Shown one piece after another: positions 10,804-23,484 of a stretch of 64,000 nucleotides of DNA. The DNA comes from Erigeron canadensis. Lineage: Eukaryota; Streptophyta; Magnoliopsida; Asterales; Asteraceae. The DNA is taken from the NCBI RefSeq assembly GCF_010389155.1, contig NC_057769.1, forward strand, positions 5,456,735-5,520,734, given 5' to 3'. Each line of letters begins with the position of its first letter. Positions within the stretch are counted from its first letter, which is position 1. The notes below the pieces were generated by a model. The model searched no databases and was not told the origin of the DNA. It saw nothing but the letters and a program-made list of their open reading frames with translations. The translations under genes were made by a program, and so were the position numbers.

Positions 10804-12229
10804 GGTTAAAAATTACCGTTTTCATCTCTACCTTTCATATATTACCGTTATGGTCCAAACAACTTTGCTCCGTCAACGATTTTGGTCCAATTTTCGAAAC
10901 GGACATTAAACACCCATCACGTGACATGCACGTGATGGGTATTTTAGTCTTTTCTACAGCACAGGGACCAAAAGTGTAATTATCTTTATGCTCTTTCCTC
11001 CATCATCTCCGATACATCTTTTTCATCTTTTTCTTCTCTTTTCCATTTTTTTCCAAATTTTTAACATATCAAATGATGATAATATACAAATAATATCATT
11101 TATATTTATACTTATAATTATATAATATAAATTTAAAAAAAACCTATGAAAAAGACAAGAATAAATGATGATGATGATGATATACATCTATATGATTAAC
11201 GAGAAACCTATAATATCAAATGTATAAAATTAATAAACCAGAATATATAAGTATCCCCCTTCCAACTGATCTGTTCAATTACTCTCAGTCCACACCTTCC
11301 CCAATCCAATTACAAAAGAACATCATAGAATTTACAACCAAAAGAAATTATCATCAATATCAAACATCGAATAACACTACCACTACTGGTAAAAGAAAAG
11401 GGAAGCTCGATATTAAAATCACCACCTATCTATATCGGATTCCTCTCACAAAATCCATCACAACAGATCAATGGCTTTTCCGACCAGATCGGCCGTAGAT
11501 CTACGTCTTTTCCGATTAGATCGACGACAACAATCATATAGTCGATGAAGTGATATTGTTCATATCGTACCGGAAACAGATGCGGCGGTGGTGGCTTTCT
11601 CCGGGAAAAACGAGGTGGTTGCTCTGACGCCAGATTCAATGAAAAAACGAGGTGGTTACTCGACTACCGGAAAAATGAGGCCTCTCTTATTTAAATGCGA
11701 CGGTGGTGGCTTTCTTCGACAACAGATGGGACGAAACATGGTGGTTGTGGTGGCTTTTTCGGCGATGAAAAATTGCGGTGGTAATTAGCCGGATCTTGTT
11801 GGCCAGCCTTCAATTTGTTATTTTTCATTGATGATTTTGTGTTTTTTTTAGAGGATTTGGATTTGGTATGAATCTAATTTTATGTATGAATGAAAGATCA
11901 AATATGAGGGATGTATTTTGTATGTATGTTTATGTTTATATATATATACATGATTAATTTTTTGTTTTTTTCCCAGATTATATTAATATAGATATAAGTA
12001 AGATATATCTTGAGATGATGATGACGATGATGGATACATTATCATAAAAGTTATTTACGGTTTTGGTCCTTGTGGTGAAAAAATGACTAAAATACCCATC
12101 ACGTGCATGTCACGTGATGGGTGTTTACTGTCCGTTTTGAAAATTGAACCAAAATCGTTGATGAAGTAAAGTTTTTAGAACAAAATGATAATATATAAAA
12201 AGTAAGGATGAAAACGGTAATTTTTAACC
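10804..12229. mobile_element. Second Mutator-like element with about 150-bp TIRs
   Basis: 10804-10950 and 12085-12229 are inverted repeats at roughly 85 percent identity by eye. Outer ends read 'ggttaaaaattaccgttttc', and both carry 'caacgattttggt' and the paired CACGTG palindrome (10913-10939 on the left). The interior has no transposase. It contains repeated 'ggtggctttctccgg' type phrases (11590-11770) that may be a captured and duplicated gene fragment. No matching target duplication could be read at the edges. The right end lies about 115 bp from the TATA box of the G3BP-like gene. Confidence 0.7.
12100..12116. promoter_or_regulatory. Paired CACGTG (G-box) motifs in a transposon TIR upstream of the G3BP-like gene
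   Basis: CACGTG occurs at 12100-12105 and 12111-12116, forming the arms of a larger palindrome, about 230 bp upstream of the TATA box at 12344. CACGTG is the core bound by plant bZIP and bHLH factors. Whether these copies are used is not shown by sequence. Confidence 0.4.
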
Positions 12230-12343
12230 CTTAACAGCGATGTAAATTAACTCTAAAAATAATAAAAAAAAACAAAGAAAACAAAAAGTAAAAAACCAAA
12301 GCAAACCAATCCAAACCCAAAGCCAACTCTTCGTCCGTACTAG

Positions 12344-12353
12344 TATATAAATA
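12344..12353 (+). promoter_or_regulatory. TATA box of the G3BP-like gene
   Basis: TATATAAATA, a near-ideal plant TATA box, followed by a pyrimidine-rich leader. The leader is split by a 5' UTR intron, 12563-12678 (cag|gtacag ... tttag|gatt), before the ATG at 12699. Confidence 0.65.
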
Positions 12354-12458
12354 GCAATTGTTCCCTTTTTTTTTTCCATTCCCCTGTTCCTTCCTACTCT
12401 CACCTCCTCCTTTAGATCCGTCGCACACACACACACCAAACCCTAACACATATATAGA

Positions 12459-12480
12459 TATATATATATATATATATATA
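12459..12480. repeat. (TA)n microsatellite in the 5' leader
   Basis: Eleven or so TA units within the presumed 5' UTR of the G3BP-like gene, preceded by a short (CA)n run. Confidence 0.6.
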
Positions 12481-12698
12481 GATACATAACACCGATCTTA
12501 AAGAGATTCAATCTTTTTGAATCTCTTTTTGTTCAATTCATATCTTCCTCGACATAACCCAGGTACAGATTCACTCTTTTTCCCCTCCTACCGATCTCAA
12601 TCTTTTCAAGATTTGTTTTTTTCTTTGTTTATTGATGTTTAAGATAATGGGTTGTTGTTATTTTTTGATTTTGTTTAGGATTTTATTTAATATCAGCA

Positions 12699-15600
12699 AT
12701 GGCGGCCCCAGCAGCGACACCTCAGCCACCTGTTTCTGCTCAAGTTGTATGTATATTCTTTTTTTTTTGTGTTTTTTTGTATGTTTGTGGTTAAAATTTG
12801 TGAACTTTATGGTTGTTGTTTGATTCAATTGCTGTTATTTTATTTTATAAATGTTGGGTTTTTATTTTTTTTTGTATGTATGAAAACTAATATTTGGTGG
12901 TTGTGTTGTTTTAGAATATATCATGATACTGATCACTGTTATAATTGATCAATGTATTATCTTTTTCTGTTTTTTTGTTTGTGATTTTGTTTTGATATGT
13001 CAATGCGAATGAAAGTTGTAGTTTTTATTAGTTTTTATTGCATGTTATAAATGTTTTTTGTTTCTTTTTTTTGTTGAGCTTTTCGTAGGATATGCCGTTT
13101 TGAATAAGCTGATGAGTGTATATGGTGGCTGTTAAATTTTATAGCGTTTAGCTTATGATCTGTATGCCAAATCTTTTAATGGCTGTTTAGTTGCAAAAAA
13201 CTGGGGCACTTTTCCATAATCCTTGTATTTGGATTTTGAAGAAACACTTTAATTGTGGTTGTAAACCATCTTCTAGGTGGTTTAGTGTACTGAAGGTCTC
13301 AGAAGAGCCCATGGTTCGAATCTCACTATGTAAACATCTTAGGATGGCCAGTGAAATTGCCTAGGAAACGACCATGGGAATAGTGGTTAGACCGTGTACG
13401 ATAGAGCTATCGGCTTGACTTTCCCCTGGTAGCTTGAACATGGATCCTTCTTTGTTTACCACTTTAATTGTGACTGTAGTCTGCCGTAAATAGCTGGTAG
13501 TGGCCTTTATGAAAAGGTTGAGGCATTGGATGTTAAATGTTCTAATTTATGTTTATGAAAGTTTAAGCTTTAGATCTTTCCTTATCCTGCACTTGTGTAA
13601 GTTTGAGCTTCAATTACTGCTTTATTGTCTGCATTAACATATTTTGGTGATATATAGGTTGGGAATGCGTTTGTTCAGCAATATTATCACCATCTACACC
13701 AGACTCCTACTTCAGTGTATAAGTTTTATCAGGATATTAGTAAACTTGGGCGTCCCGAGGAGGATGGTACTATGAGCATAACTACTACCATGGATGTATG
13801 GACTCTGGTCCCCTTCTTTATTTATTAAATTTGATGTGATACATCTGTTTTTTCATTCGATTTTCTGGAACGATTACTTTTTACTTTAGATAAGTAGATT
13901 GGTGGACACTAGCTGAGAAAAGAAATTGATTTTCACTTCTACCTGATTCCTGATCTTCTGGTTCTGATCGGGTTTTGTTTTTGGATTTGCAGGATATTAA
14001 TTCTAAAATCCTATCTCTCAACTACGATCAGATTAGGGCTGAGATCAAATCTGTTGATTCACAAGAATCTCTGAATGGTGGAGTCAGTGTCCTAGTCACT
14101 GGGTACATGACTGGAAAAGACAATGTTCTTCGAAAGTTCACCCAATCTTTCTTTCTCGCACCACAAGACAAAGGGTACTTTGTCTTAAATGATATCTTCC
14201 GTTACGTTGAGGATGCGTTTCATATTGAAGGAAAAAGGACTCCTGCAGAGGACTTGGAGGCTCCTGTCAATCCTGAAGAAGGTGACTGAAAACACATATA
14301 TTTTAGTTGTTTTATATAAATCGAACCACTTAGTTTATTAGTAAGTTAGAGTTTATATATATTTACTTACAAAACTTTAAGGTCACATTAATGTATTCTC
14401 AAAAAAGTTTGAAACTACAACAGTATCTTATTAAACCTTCTTAATACTTGCATATATGTATATCCTAATACACAATTTTGTTATAAACCATATTAAGTTC
14501 AAATTTTGTCCAAATACTAATTAGTATGTTATATGACCTCTTTAGGTTTTAGCCTTTTAGTTAGACTTTTAACGCCACTTGACGCTCACTTGATGCTATC
14601 CGAGTCTATGTCTTGTTGCATACTTTTGTCTTGATTACATCTTATAGCATTTGGAAGCTCTTTTATGTGTCTGTAATTTATGTATTAGTTTTCAGAAACT
14701 TTGTAATTTTGGTATCATGTTGGTATTAAAGGTAGGTACTTGGAATATAGCTATGCAAAAGGTTTTATAGTTTATGTTTTTGATTAAAAGTAATTATTTG
14801 CAAAGATTAATATAAATTTGTGGTAAAAAGGATCATATAATCTTCGATAAAGCTGATTGTTTTAACTTTTGAAGGGGTATTTGATGTAATTTTTTTAGCA
14901 ACGATACGTATGAATTTGACCTTATTTAGAGTTGGTGTATATATTGCAACTTATTATTAGGAGGGTCTGTAAATTCTCATTGACCCTCTTTATGAGAATA
15001 CTTCCAGTGCTCTTCCTTTCATACGGAGGAGCTCTAAGTTATCTAAATTCAAAGTACTATAGGCGATGCATATTTATAGAAGTTATCTAAATTAGGCTTC
15101 AAATTTTTTATCTACCGACACTGTTTGTATGCAGTGACTGAAAGTGTTCCTTTGGTTGAGAATAATATTCCCGAACAAGTTGAGGTTCTGACCAAGGAAC
15201 CCCTAGTGGAAGAGGCTATTGATCTTCCAGAGAAGGTGGAAGTGACTGTTGTAGAGGAGGAAGAGCCAATGCCTGAAGTTGTTGATGAAGTTCCAGAAGT
15301 ATCTCAGCTGGTGGTTGACACCAATGCCAAAATTGAGGAAGTGCCAAAGAAATCATATGCTTCTATTGTAAGTGGTCTTTGAGCAAGTAATTTCTGCTTT
15401 GGTATTGTATGATTGTCTCTTGGTGTTGATTAGCAAGCACAATCTTTACTTTCATAAAGATGTGTGCCTTGTGTGGCAATTTAAACCTGTTTACTTCTTT
15501 TAGTGATTGATTTGGGTTATCTTTTATTTTATCCTTAGCGGGTCAATTGGGCATGTTAGAAATATTGACTGAAATATCAATTGGGTCTAAAGAGGGCCAA

Positions 15601-17641
15601 GTTTTTTACTATTTAAAAGAAGTTTTTTTATTGCCATTTATAGTTCACGGATGTTGGGCAAGAAGTGTCATGCGGTAAACCAACCTGACCCGCTTCGGCC
15701 ATGAATAATTTTTCATCATAACATGATCTGCCTGTCATTCGTTATGCTACGTTTGGATTTTTATGTCTTTTTTGGAATAACATTCTTCATAGTTAGCTGT
15801 ACAGTGGTGTGAGGGTTCACTCTTCCATGCTGTCATTGATGACATGTTTTATTGTTGTTGAAGGTTATGGACATGAAGCAGAATGGTGTGCCTTTCTCAT
15901 CTCCTGCACCTGCCCCAAGGAAATCTAAACCAAGGAACCAAGAGCAGCAGGTGAACAATGCTCCACCAATTGCCCCTGCCCCTGATGCAGCAGCTTCTAA
16001 TGCTGATGCTGTTGAAAATGGTATTCACGAGGAAGAAGGTATATTCTTAGAGATCATAATTAAGTTTTTGTATACTCATATTTTTGCTTGAAACTTTGCT
16101 ACTACTCACATGTTATCTTTTGATTATTGTTGCAATGTATGGGGGTCAGATGGTTTGGTTAATGGTTCAAAAATGTAAATATATTTGCCGATTAAAATGT
16201 AATAAGTTGATCTGAAACACTTTAAAAAAGTATATCTATTTTTTCTAAATAAGTAGTGTGTCAATGATATCACATTTTTTTTAAAATTTCAGTAATAATA
16301 CTAATTCTAAAGTATTATCATTTACAGTTGAATATTTGAGATAAAACTCAACTCTGGACCCACATTAGACTATTAGTAAATGGCTCATGTTTGTCACCTT
16401 TAAAAGTATCTTTTGTAAAGCACTTGTACTTATTGCAGTTTTTTTTGTTTTGGGCAGCTGAGGGTTATTCCGTCTACATCAAGGGTCTCCCTATGAGTGC
16501 TACACCTGCTATGCTGGAGGATGAGTTCAAGAAGTTTGGGTCTATTAAGCCTAATGGCATTCAAGTTCGAAGCAACAGGGTACATATCCACTTATAAAGG
16601 CACCTTTACTTATCTTTTTTTACTTTTTTAAGTTACACAAAACTCATGTGGCAGCAACAGGGATTTTGTTTTGGCTTTGTTGAATTTGAGTCCCCAGATG
16701 CTGTTCAAAAGGCAATTGAGGTATTTATCAGTTGATTCTATTTAAATAGCTGGATAACATTAATGTTAATAACTAGCTATATTATAATGGATGCCATAGT
16801 TTGTAACATATTTGTTGGTGATGTTTTAGGCTTCACCAGTCCCACTTGGAGGACGAAATGTTATTGTTGAGGAGAAGCGGTCCACAAACTCCAGAGGCAA
16901 GTTTTAGTTATTAATTAAGCGTTGAGCAAATGTTTATTCCATCCATTGATCTCAATAAATTGTAACCAACTTTGGTTAAATATCTATCTTGATTCGCCCA
17001 CAGAAAATAACTTAAGCTATCAAAATATGTCGAATTCGGGTAATTTGAAGTTGCCTTCCACCCAAAATGATGTGACAGCAGGGAAGTTACCGTGTAGTGT
17101 GTTCTTTACACAATGCCTGGAAACGGTTTAACCTGCTTACCTAAAAGGAGATCTTTTTGAAAGCCTGAGCTTTAGTGATTGAAAAGAAAGTTTTTTACCT
17201 TTAGTATGCAACTAAGGGCATAGTAGCTTGTCTCAAATTGGACCTTCCTTCAGATGCTAGGTGAAACATATAACACAAGTAAATGTCAAATTTGAAACAA
17301 TGAAAGCAGGATCATGGTAAAGTACAGTTTCTCATCTTTAATTGTGTTTTTTATTTGTAGCAGGAATACGTGGAAGATTCCCTGCTGGAAGGGGCACTGG
17401 ATTTAGAAATGAGGGAGTGAGGGGCCGTGGAAACTTTAGTGGTGGAAGAGGCTTCAATCGTGCAGGTGGTGATTTTGGAGGTGGAAGGAACGATTTTGGC
17501 GGTAACAGGAGTAGTGGTGGTGGGCGTGGAGCAGCCCCAAATCGTGGTGGTGATGGATATCAAAGGGAGCGTGTGAATCGGAACATGGGTGTTAATGGAG
17601 CAACCAAGAATATGGCACCACGTGTTCCAGCTACCGCTTGA
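12699..17641 (+). CDS. G3BP-like RNA-binding protein (NTF2 domain, RRM, RGG tail)
   Basis: Nine coding exons: 12699-12746, 13658-13795, 13993-14281, 15135-15367, 15864-16038, 16458-16579, 16655-16720, 16830-16896 and 17364-17641, giving 471 residues. Residues about 14-136 form an NTF2-like domain (VVGNAFVQQYYHHLHQTP ... KGYFVLNDIFRYVEDAF). An acidic, Pro/Val-rich linker follows with the SYASIV motif. An RRM spans about 298-376 (RNP2-like VYIKGLP; RNP1-like QGFCFGFVEF). The C terminus from about 380 is rich in RGG/GRG repeats. This order is that of Ras-GAP SH3-binding proteins, nuclear/cytosolic mRNA-binding proteins that in plants and animals enter stress granules. Eight introns have fixed phase. 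Intron 8 is best read as GC-AG (ag|gcaagt at 16896/16897), with a tandem acceptor (gtagcag) allowing one extra Ala. A SINE lies in intron 1. The specific RNA targets are unknown. Confidence 0.93.
13258..13459 (+). mobile_element. SINE in intron 1 of the G3BP-like gene
   Basis: A 202-bp insert flanked by the perfect 13-bp duplication cactttaattgtg (13245-13257 and 13460-13472). Within it are tRNA-type pol III promoter phrases: an A-box-like 'tggtttagtgta' and a B-box-like 'ggttcgaatct' about 35 bp later. Inserted in the same orientation as the gene. Confidence 0.75.
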
Positions 17642-20191
17642 ACGAGCGAGTGATGGAGGTTTTGTCGGGCATTGGTAGGGGGGATTAAAGACTTTGATTG
17701 GTTTAGTTGGGAAATTTTTGTCTAACTTGGAAGATAGATAGAGTTGGGGTTTTGGTCAATTGTGTTGTGTAGTTATAGTCTTCGATTCATAGCTATTTGT
17801 ATTCTTTTTTTCTTCTTTCTTCTTTTTGTTGGAAGTGGATTTTGGTAGAGTAGAGATTATTACGTTATTATTGGTTGTACGACTGCTTATTATTGCCTGA
17901 ACGTAAGGAAATTATGATTGTGTTGTCGGTCCATTTGGTAAGCCAACGTACCACTTGCAAGTTACAAATGTGTGCGCAAAAAAGTGGTACTATGACAATT
18001 CGTGGCTTCATTGGGTTACTTTGCCATGTATATTGTTTTTTGAATATAATAGGTTACATATTGTGCTGCAATTGCGTCAGGCGTTCACCTCTTTTCATTC
18101 TTCACCTACCTATTTCACCCTTTCCATAAAAAATGGTCTTAATTAGTTATAAGTGCTGGCAATGGTCTTGTTCATCAATGTGACACATAACAATGCTGAA
18201 CTTTGGCATAATGCTCGTCCTTAGCTCTGGTGTTGGCGAGTGTGATGAAAGCGGCGTGAGGAATACCATTTAATGATGTGTCTTTGTTTGATGGATCGAC
18301 ATCTTGGCGGAATCCTTTTGAAATTGAAAACTTCCAGCCTTTTAAAATTTTCAATACTCATATTTTCTGAAGCAACACTTCGTTTCACTTCTTAAGACGA
18401 TTGTGATAATATGTAGTTCTTTGACCATTTTGGTAAAAAAATATTAATATATTATTAATTTGGGGTCAAATTGCTTTCAATGTAATTTTCAGTGTTGTAT
18501 TGTTATATGACAACTTCTCCTAGTATGAAAACTCTTTTTATCCAGGGTGATTCATATTAGCACTTTACTAGCATAAATTAGTTGGAAAAAAGTTAGCAGA
18601 GTGCAACGACAAGGGTAGTGTCATAATGGTAAAGGTTTTGGTGTCTAAGGGTGAAATACCTAAAATTCTCAAATTAAATCTTATTTGCAAAAAGTATAGT
18701 CTTTTGTAGCCATATTGTTTTACTTGCAATGACTTTACAGTACATGCAACTCACCAAATAAGATAAGTCAGATATTTTGGATAAAAGAAAAATTAGCTTA
18801 TTTTAATTGTAATATGACACTAAAATGTTGTTTACATGAGCTCCCAAATCATATTGATATTGATAATACCCTATATAACGGTTGCTAAATAATGTTCAAC
18901 GACTAAAGTTAGAAAGGAAGAAGAAAGTGAAAGTTAAGAATCATAGCAATGATTTTTTCACGTGTTTAGTTACTTCTCTCTTTTTTTTTTCTTTTTTTTT
19001 TTTTTTTCATTTCTGATTATCTAGTTTGAATCATCATATAACTATAGGCAAAGTATCCATATAGATTAATTTCTTAATGTTAATTTTTTTTAAAAGAAGG
19101 GTTTTAAATGAGCAGTAAAAACAAAACATGTTTATTAATGAAAAGAAAAACCTAGTTTGACGTTGGCGGTTAGAGTTAGAAAAAAAAAAAGTCAAGCTTT
19201 TCTAGAAATACATATAAAGTATTTTAAAATAAATACAAAAGGACTATCAATAGTCAAAAGTTGAAAAAAATTGATTTTACATTCATACATGTATACACAC
19301 GATTGGGTAATTTTCCTATTCTTTATCAGTATTTTACTAAGAAAAAAAAATTTGTTTAATTTGTTATGAATAAAGAGAACGCAACATGTCACATTTTGTG
19401 AATGTAATCTGTCAAATAGAGGTAACATGTGATGTTTTTTACACAGTTGCTATTGATAAAAATGCTGATTAGTACTTTCATAATGAAAATATATTGGAAT
19501 TGGTAATGCATAGTCTGAGCGTTATGTATAATTCAAACATGATAAATTTGTTATATTTCAATTATGTGTATAATTTTAAGAGATGGTTATATATTCAATA
19601 TACACTATGTACATGTCCTAACAATTCCATGGTTATCATTTCGTTAAAACTTATGTTGCTTTTAGTCAAATTTCAAAACAAACACTGGTCAAATTTCATG
19701 ATATGCAAAAGCTTGCTCAGCAAATTAATAATAAAAAACAATTACCAGTTTCCCTTTCATCTAAAAAAGATGTCTTTCTGTTAGGTGAATAAAAACAAAT
19801 TGTCCCCCTTGTCAATTATTTGTAGGCCTTAACAGAATTATTCACTTTTTAAAGACACAAATGTAGTCAAAGAATTTCAACAATATAGTTTGCTATAAAA
19901 CAAGACCGTTAAAATACATTAATTTCACATCAATTTATATCACATTGTTACAGAAACCCTGGATATTATCGGAGTAAAAAATCGTCAACTTTGATATATA
20001 AACGGATCGGGTTTTCTTACATAGGTTACCCTCATTTTGGCAAATAGGAAAAAAAAAAGTAAGAAAAAGAAGAACCAAGACTTATAGAAAATTATGCATA
20101 AGCATAAGATCTCTATGTACTAGAAAACACAAATAACAAACACATAACATTGTTAACATTTAGTTGCTAAATCATCCAAGAAATAGCGCAT
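17642..20191. other. 3' UTR of the G3BP-like gene and intergenic DNA
   Basis: 17642 to about 17900 should be 3' UTR. Beyond that I see no gene. Poly-T tracts lie at about 18980-19008. A phrase at about 18615-18660 (gtagtgtcataatggtaaaggttttggtg) resembles an A-box but lacks a convincing B-box. Confidence 0.4.
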
Positions 20192-21421
20192 TTAACTTTT
20201 CTTACCATGTTTGTTCTTCACACGATGCAACCATCCAAAGCCTTTGAGAGCCTTTGAAATCTTCATAAGATTAGGTTTCTTCATTCCCAAATTCAACTTT
20301 CCTGTAGATAATTTTAATGCTTGTAAGCAACACAAATGTCCATTACTCATCTCAACTTCTTCTTCTTCTTCTTCCTCGTCCTCATTATAATAAAAATCAA
20401 AGCTCTTACTCCCACCAATGTTGCTATTCTTCTTTACCATCTCCTTGCTTTTGTTGTTCGTGATCATTGTTTCGTTTCGTTTATTTGAATTACAATTCTC
20501 ATAAGACTCCCACAACGAATCCATGCCTTCTTCACCTCCTAGTGAATTATGTCGTTCCTCAAACAACTTACAAGCTAACGTCTTCCTCCATTCCTTTTCT
20601 TCCCTCATCGACCCATGACTACTTAATACACTTGAAGAATTCGATCTCCACGAGCTTGACCTACCTGAATTTTGACTCATTTTATCATTCTCAATTAAAT
20701 TTTTCACCATATACTCCCCTTCTACTTTTTTCACCATAGATAACTTTTCTTCTTCCAAGTCTCCACTAGTTTTTTCACTTTCCATTGTACAATCTTCAAA
20801 TTTATCCAATTCTTCAAACAATTTCTCCAAACCTTGTTCTTCTTCAACCTTAATAACATATTTATCACTAACCTTTACAACTACATTGTCCTGATCAAAA
20901 CATGATTTATCCATAAATGAATCATCATTAAATGTTGAACCAATATCCATTGGGTATGTCTTGACAATTGAGATGGGCTTTTCTTCATCAACATGAACTT
21001 CTTCAACATCAACTTCAAGTATCTTCACATCTTCATCACTTTGATTATAAACCATGATCAAAAATGTATCGTCGAACACGATTTGATAAATCTCAAAATC
21101 CTCGAAGTTACACATATCAACATTGTCTATGTCAAAACCGTCTAGGTCGTTTAACTTGAGTTCTTGAATGACACTCTGAAGGATCCCAAGTTCGAATTGT
21201 GGCAACTTAGGACACAATGAGGTCGTTGTCGTGATAATTAACAAAAGAAACACGGTGACAATGAAGTACGGAGAGATTAAGGCTACGATCTTAATGATGT
21301 ATGGAAAGAAAAACATGAAGTAAGAAAAGTATAGAGGGTAAGATATGATGAATGAACATATTTTGAATATATCATGAAGTATTATATATACGAATAATGG
21401 AACATTAGTGTCACTAGCCAT
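20192..21421 (-). CDS. Membrane-anchored acidic protein of unknown function
   Basis: Single-exon protein of 409 residues. Residues about 8-40 and 42-66 are strongly hydrophobic (two likely membrane spans, the first with a Tyr/Phe-rich 'SYPLYFSYFMFFFPY'). The next 180 residues are acidic and presumably soluble. A Ser-rich stretch (253-270) precedes a charged motif, MREEKEWRKTLACKLFEER (272-290), then EGMDSLWESYE (298-308), a Glu run (348-356) and a basic C terminus with MKISKALKGFGWLHR (386-400). I recognise the general layout (N-terminal membrane pair, 'KEWRKTLACKL', basic tail) as that of a plant-only family without a known role, but cannot name it. The start is supported by MASD directly before the hydrophobic region. 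A possible TATA (minus strand, 21573-21578) lies about 150 bp upstream. Not frameshifted. Confidence 0.8.
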   Translation of the reverse strand: MASDTNVPLFVYIILHDIFKICSFIISYPLYFSYFMFFFPYIIKIVALISPYFIVTVFLLLIITTTTSLCPKLPQFELGILQSVIQELKLNDLDGFDIDNVDMCNFEDFEIYQIVFDDTFLIMVYNQSDEDVKILEVDVEEVHVDEEKPISIVKTYPMDIGSTFNDDSFMDKSCFDQDNVVVKVSDKYVIKVEEEQGLEKLFEELDKFEDCTMESEKTSGDLEEEKLSMVKKVEGEYMVKNLIENDKMSQNSGRSSSWRSNSSSVLSSHGSMREEKEWRKTLACKLFEERHNSLGGEEGMDSLWESYENCNSNKRNETMITNNKSKEMVKKNSNIGGSKSFDFYYNEDEEEEEEEVEMSNGHLCCLQALKLSTGKLNLGMKKPNLMKISKALKGFGWLHRVKNKHGKKS

Positions 21422-21984
21422 TGTTGAATACTTTGATCAAGTTTTTAGAGAAAGACAACAATGGTAGAAGGTGAGTTAGTGAGAATGAGTGAGCTTAGAG
21501 TTTGTGTTTTATGACTTTTTGCTATTGACTTTTTCATTTTGCAATTTGTGACAAGACTTTTAGATTGGTCCCTATATAACTTTAGATTCATAATACGGAA
21601 GAGAAACTTTTTTTCATCAAAATTTTCATGACATGATATATTTAGAACATTATTAAATATGGGTCATGCTTAACTTTTACAGAGTAATGATAGAATTTAT
21701 AAGAGCAAAAATGTAATGACGAATTAGGTATGGATTATGGTGATGTTTTATTTATTTATTATTATAAACGAAGAACGGGCAACATCTTTCGATTGTTCCG
21801 CCTGAGTTTGAATTTCATCGGTTATCAAAGAATTAAGAGATATCATTTCATAAGAATATATACATTCTTTCATTTGATAAAATTTTCATTCTTTTCGTAT
21901 TGTAAGGATTTTCATTCATTTCCTTTTATGAATAACTAAAAACAAAAACTTTTTCGTCAAACTTCATTCCTTTACAATTCATTT
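21422..21984. other. Upstream region of the unknown membrane protein gene
   Basis: It should include its promoter and leader. No other gene is seen. Confidence 0.4.
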
Positions 21985-23484
21985 TCCTTAGACAAATTAT
22001 ATATATTAATGGCTACCACAACTAAGAGAAAAAAATAATTTTAACTATTGATCTAAACCATTGAAATTCATAATCAAAACAATCTTAACCCTTAAAATTA
22101 AAAGTCAACTTTCTTATTTTATATATGGTAACCATTTAAATACTATTTAATCTACACTTTTTGAATCATGTATATTATATACAAATAAGTTACTTACCTA
22201 CGTACAATTAGCAAATTCTTATGTTTTATATTTTTATATAGAACGACACGTACAAATTACCAATGGATTGAAAATATTTTGAAGTTCAACATTTTAGAGT
22301 GAGTCGAGCACTTTAAAATATTGCAAACAACCTTAATGTCTGATATGTATGGTGAACATTTGAGTTTCATGCTAACCGATAGATTATAAGTATTATACGA
22401 GTGGTGTACCCTTATAATGCAGCGGTGGTGGTAGCGATGGGTGATGGTGATGGTAACGTGTGGTTACTAATGTAAAAGTAATTGATATAAAATGAGGTAG
22501 TGTATTTATTTTAAGGATTAAAGTAAAAGAATGTATACTGTAAATAAATTTCATTAAGAATACTATAGATCTATACCCGGTCGGTGACAGGGTCAACCCA
22601 CCAACCCATATAACCTGAAGTCAACCCGCCACTATCAATCCATCAAGTCATATGACTTGAAATCAATTCACCTATCCATTTAACCCATTAACCCAATTTT
22701 TTTAGGTTGGTAGTTGAGTTTGGGTTTACGCCTTTACGGATTGACATATTTAGATTGAGATTTCAAACTCAATATTGATATCAGGTCGGGTTTGTGTTGG
22801 ATATTATCAATCCGTCAACCCCAATTAATTATTTTATAACTATACTTATATTTGTTTTAGTTACTATTTTAAATAAAGTTATTTTCCCGTGCATAGAAAT
22901 TTTAAAGTTGACAGTTGGTGAAGTCAACCATCGTCACCCTCACCCGTTTTTCCTGAGTAAAAGTTTATAAGCATCATTTTTAAATCTAAGTTTAAGTCTT
23001 TTGACAAATATTCACCAATTTACGCATTTCACGATCCCAATGTACAATTAGTGCTCGGGTAACAAAAGAAACCAATATATGTATCACACATTGAAACTCG
23101 ACCGAACCAGAAATTCGTCCTGAAATCGTCATAGATTTTTAACCCGCCAACCTAATTTTCTTGGATTGGGTCCGAGTTGGGATCTTAGTTTTTTAAGTCG
23201 ACCTGTAAACCTGAACATTTAAATTTAATTTACTTATTAATTAACGTCGACCTATATGACCCAAATCCAACTCATTTAACCTACAACCCCGCCAATGCAC
23301 TTTACCCAAAAATAACTTAATTGACCTACCAACCCGTCAACCCACTTGACCAAAAAATCAACTCATTTGACCTAAAACAAACCCATTTGATCTGTCAACC
23401 CACATGACCCAAAAAAACAAACTCATTGTAATTAATTAGGTTAACTCTGGTCAAGTATAAATTTAGATTTTTATATTAACCAGA

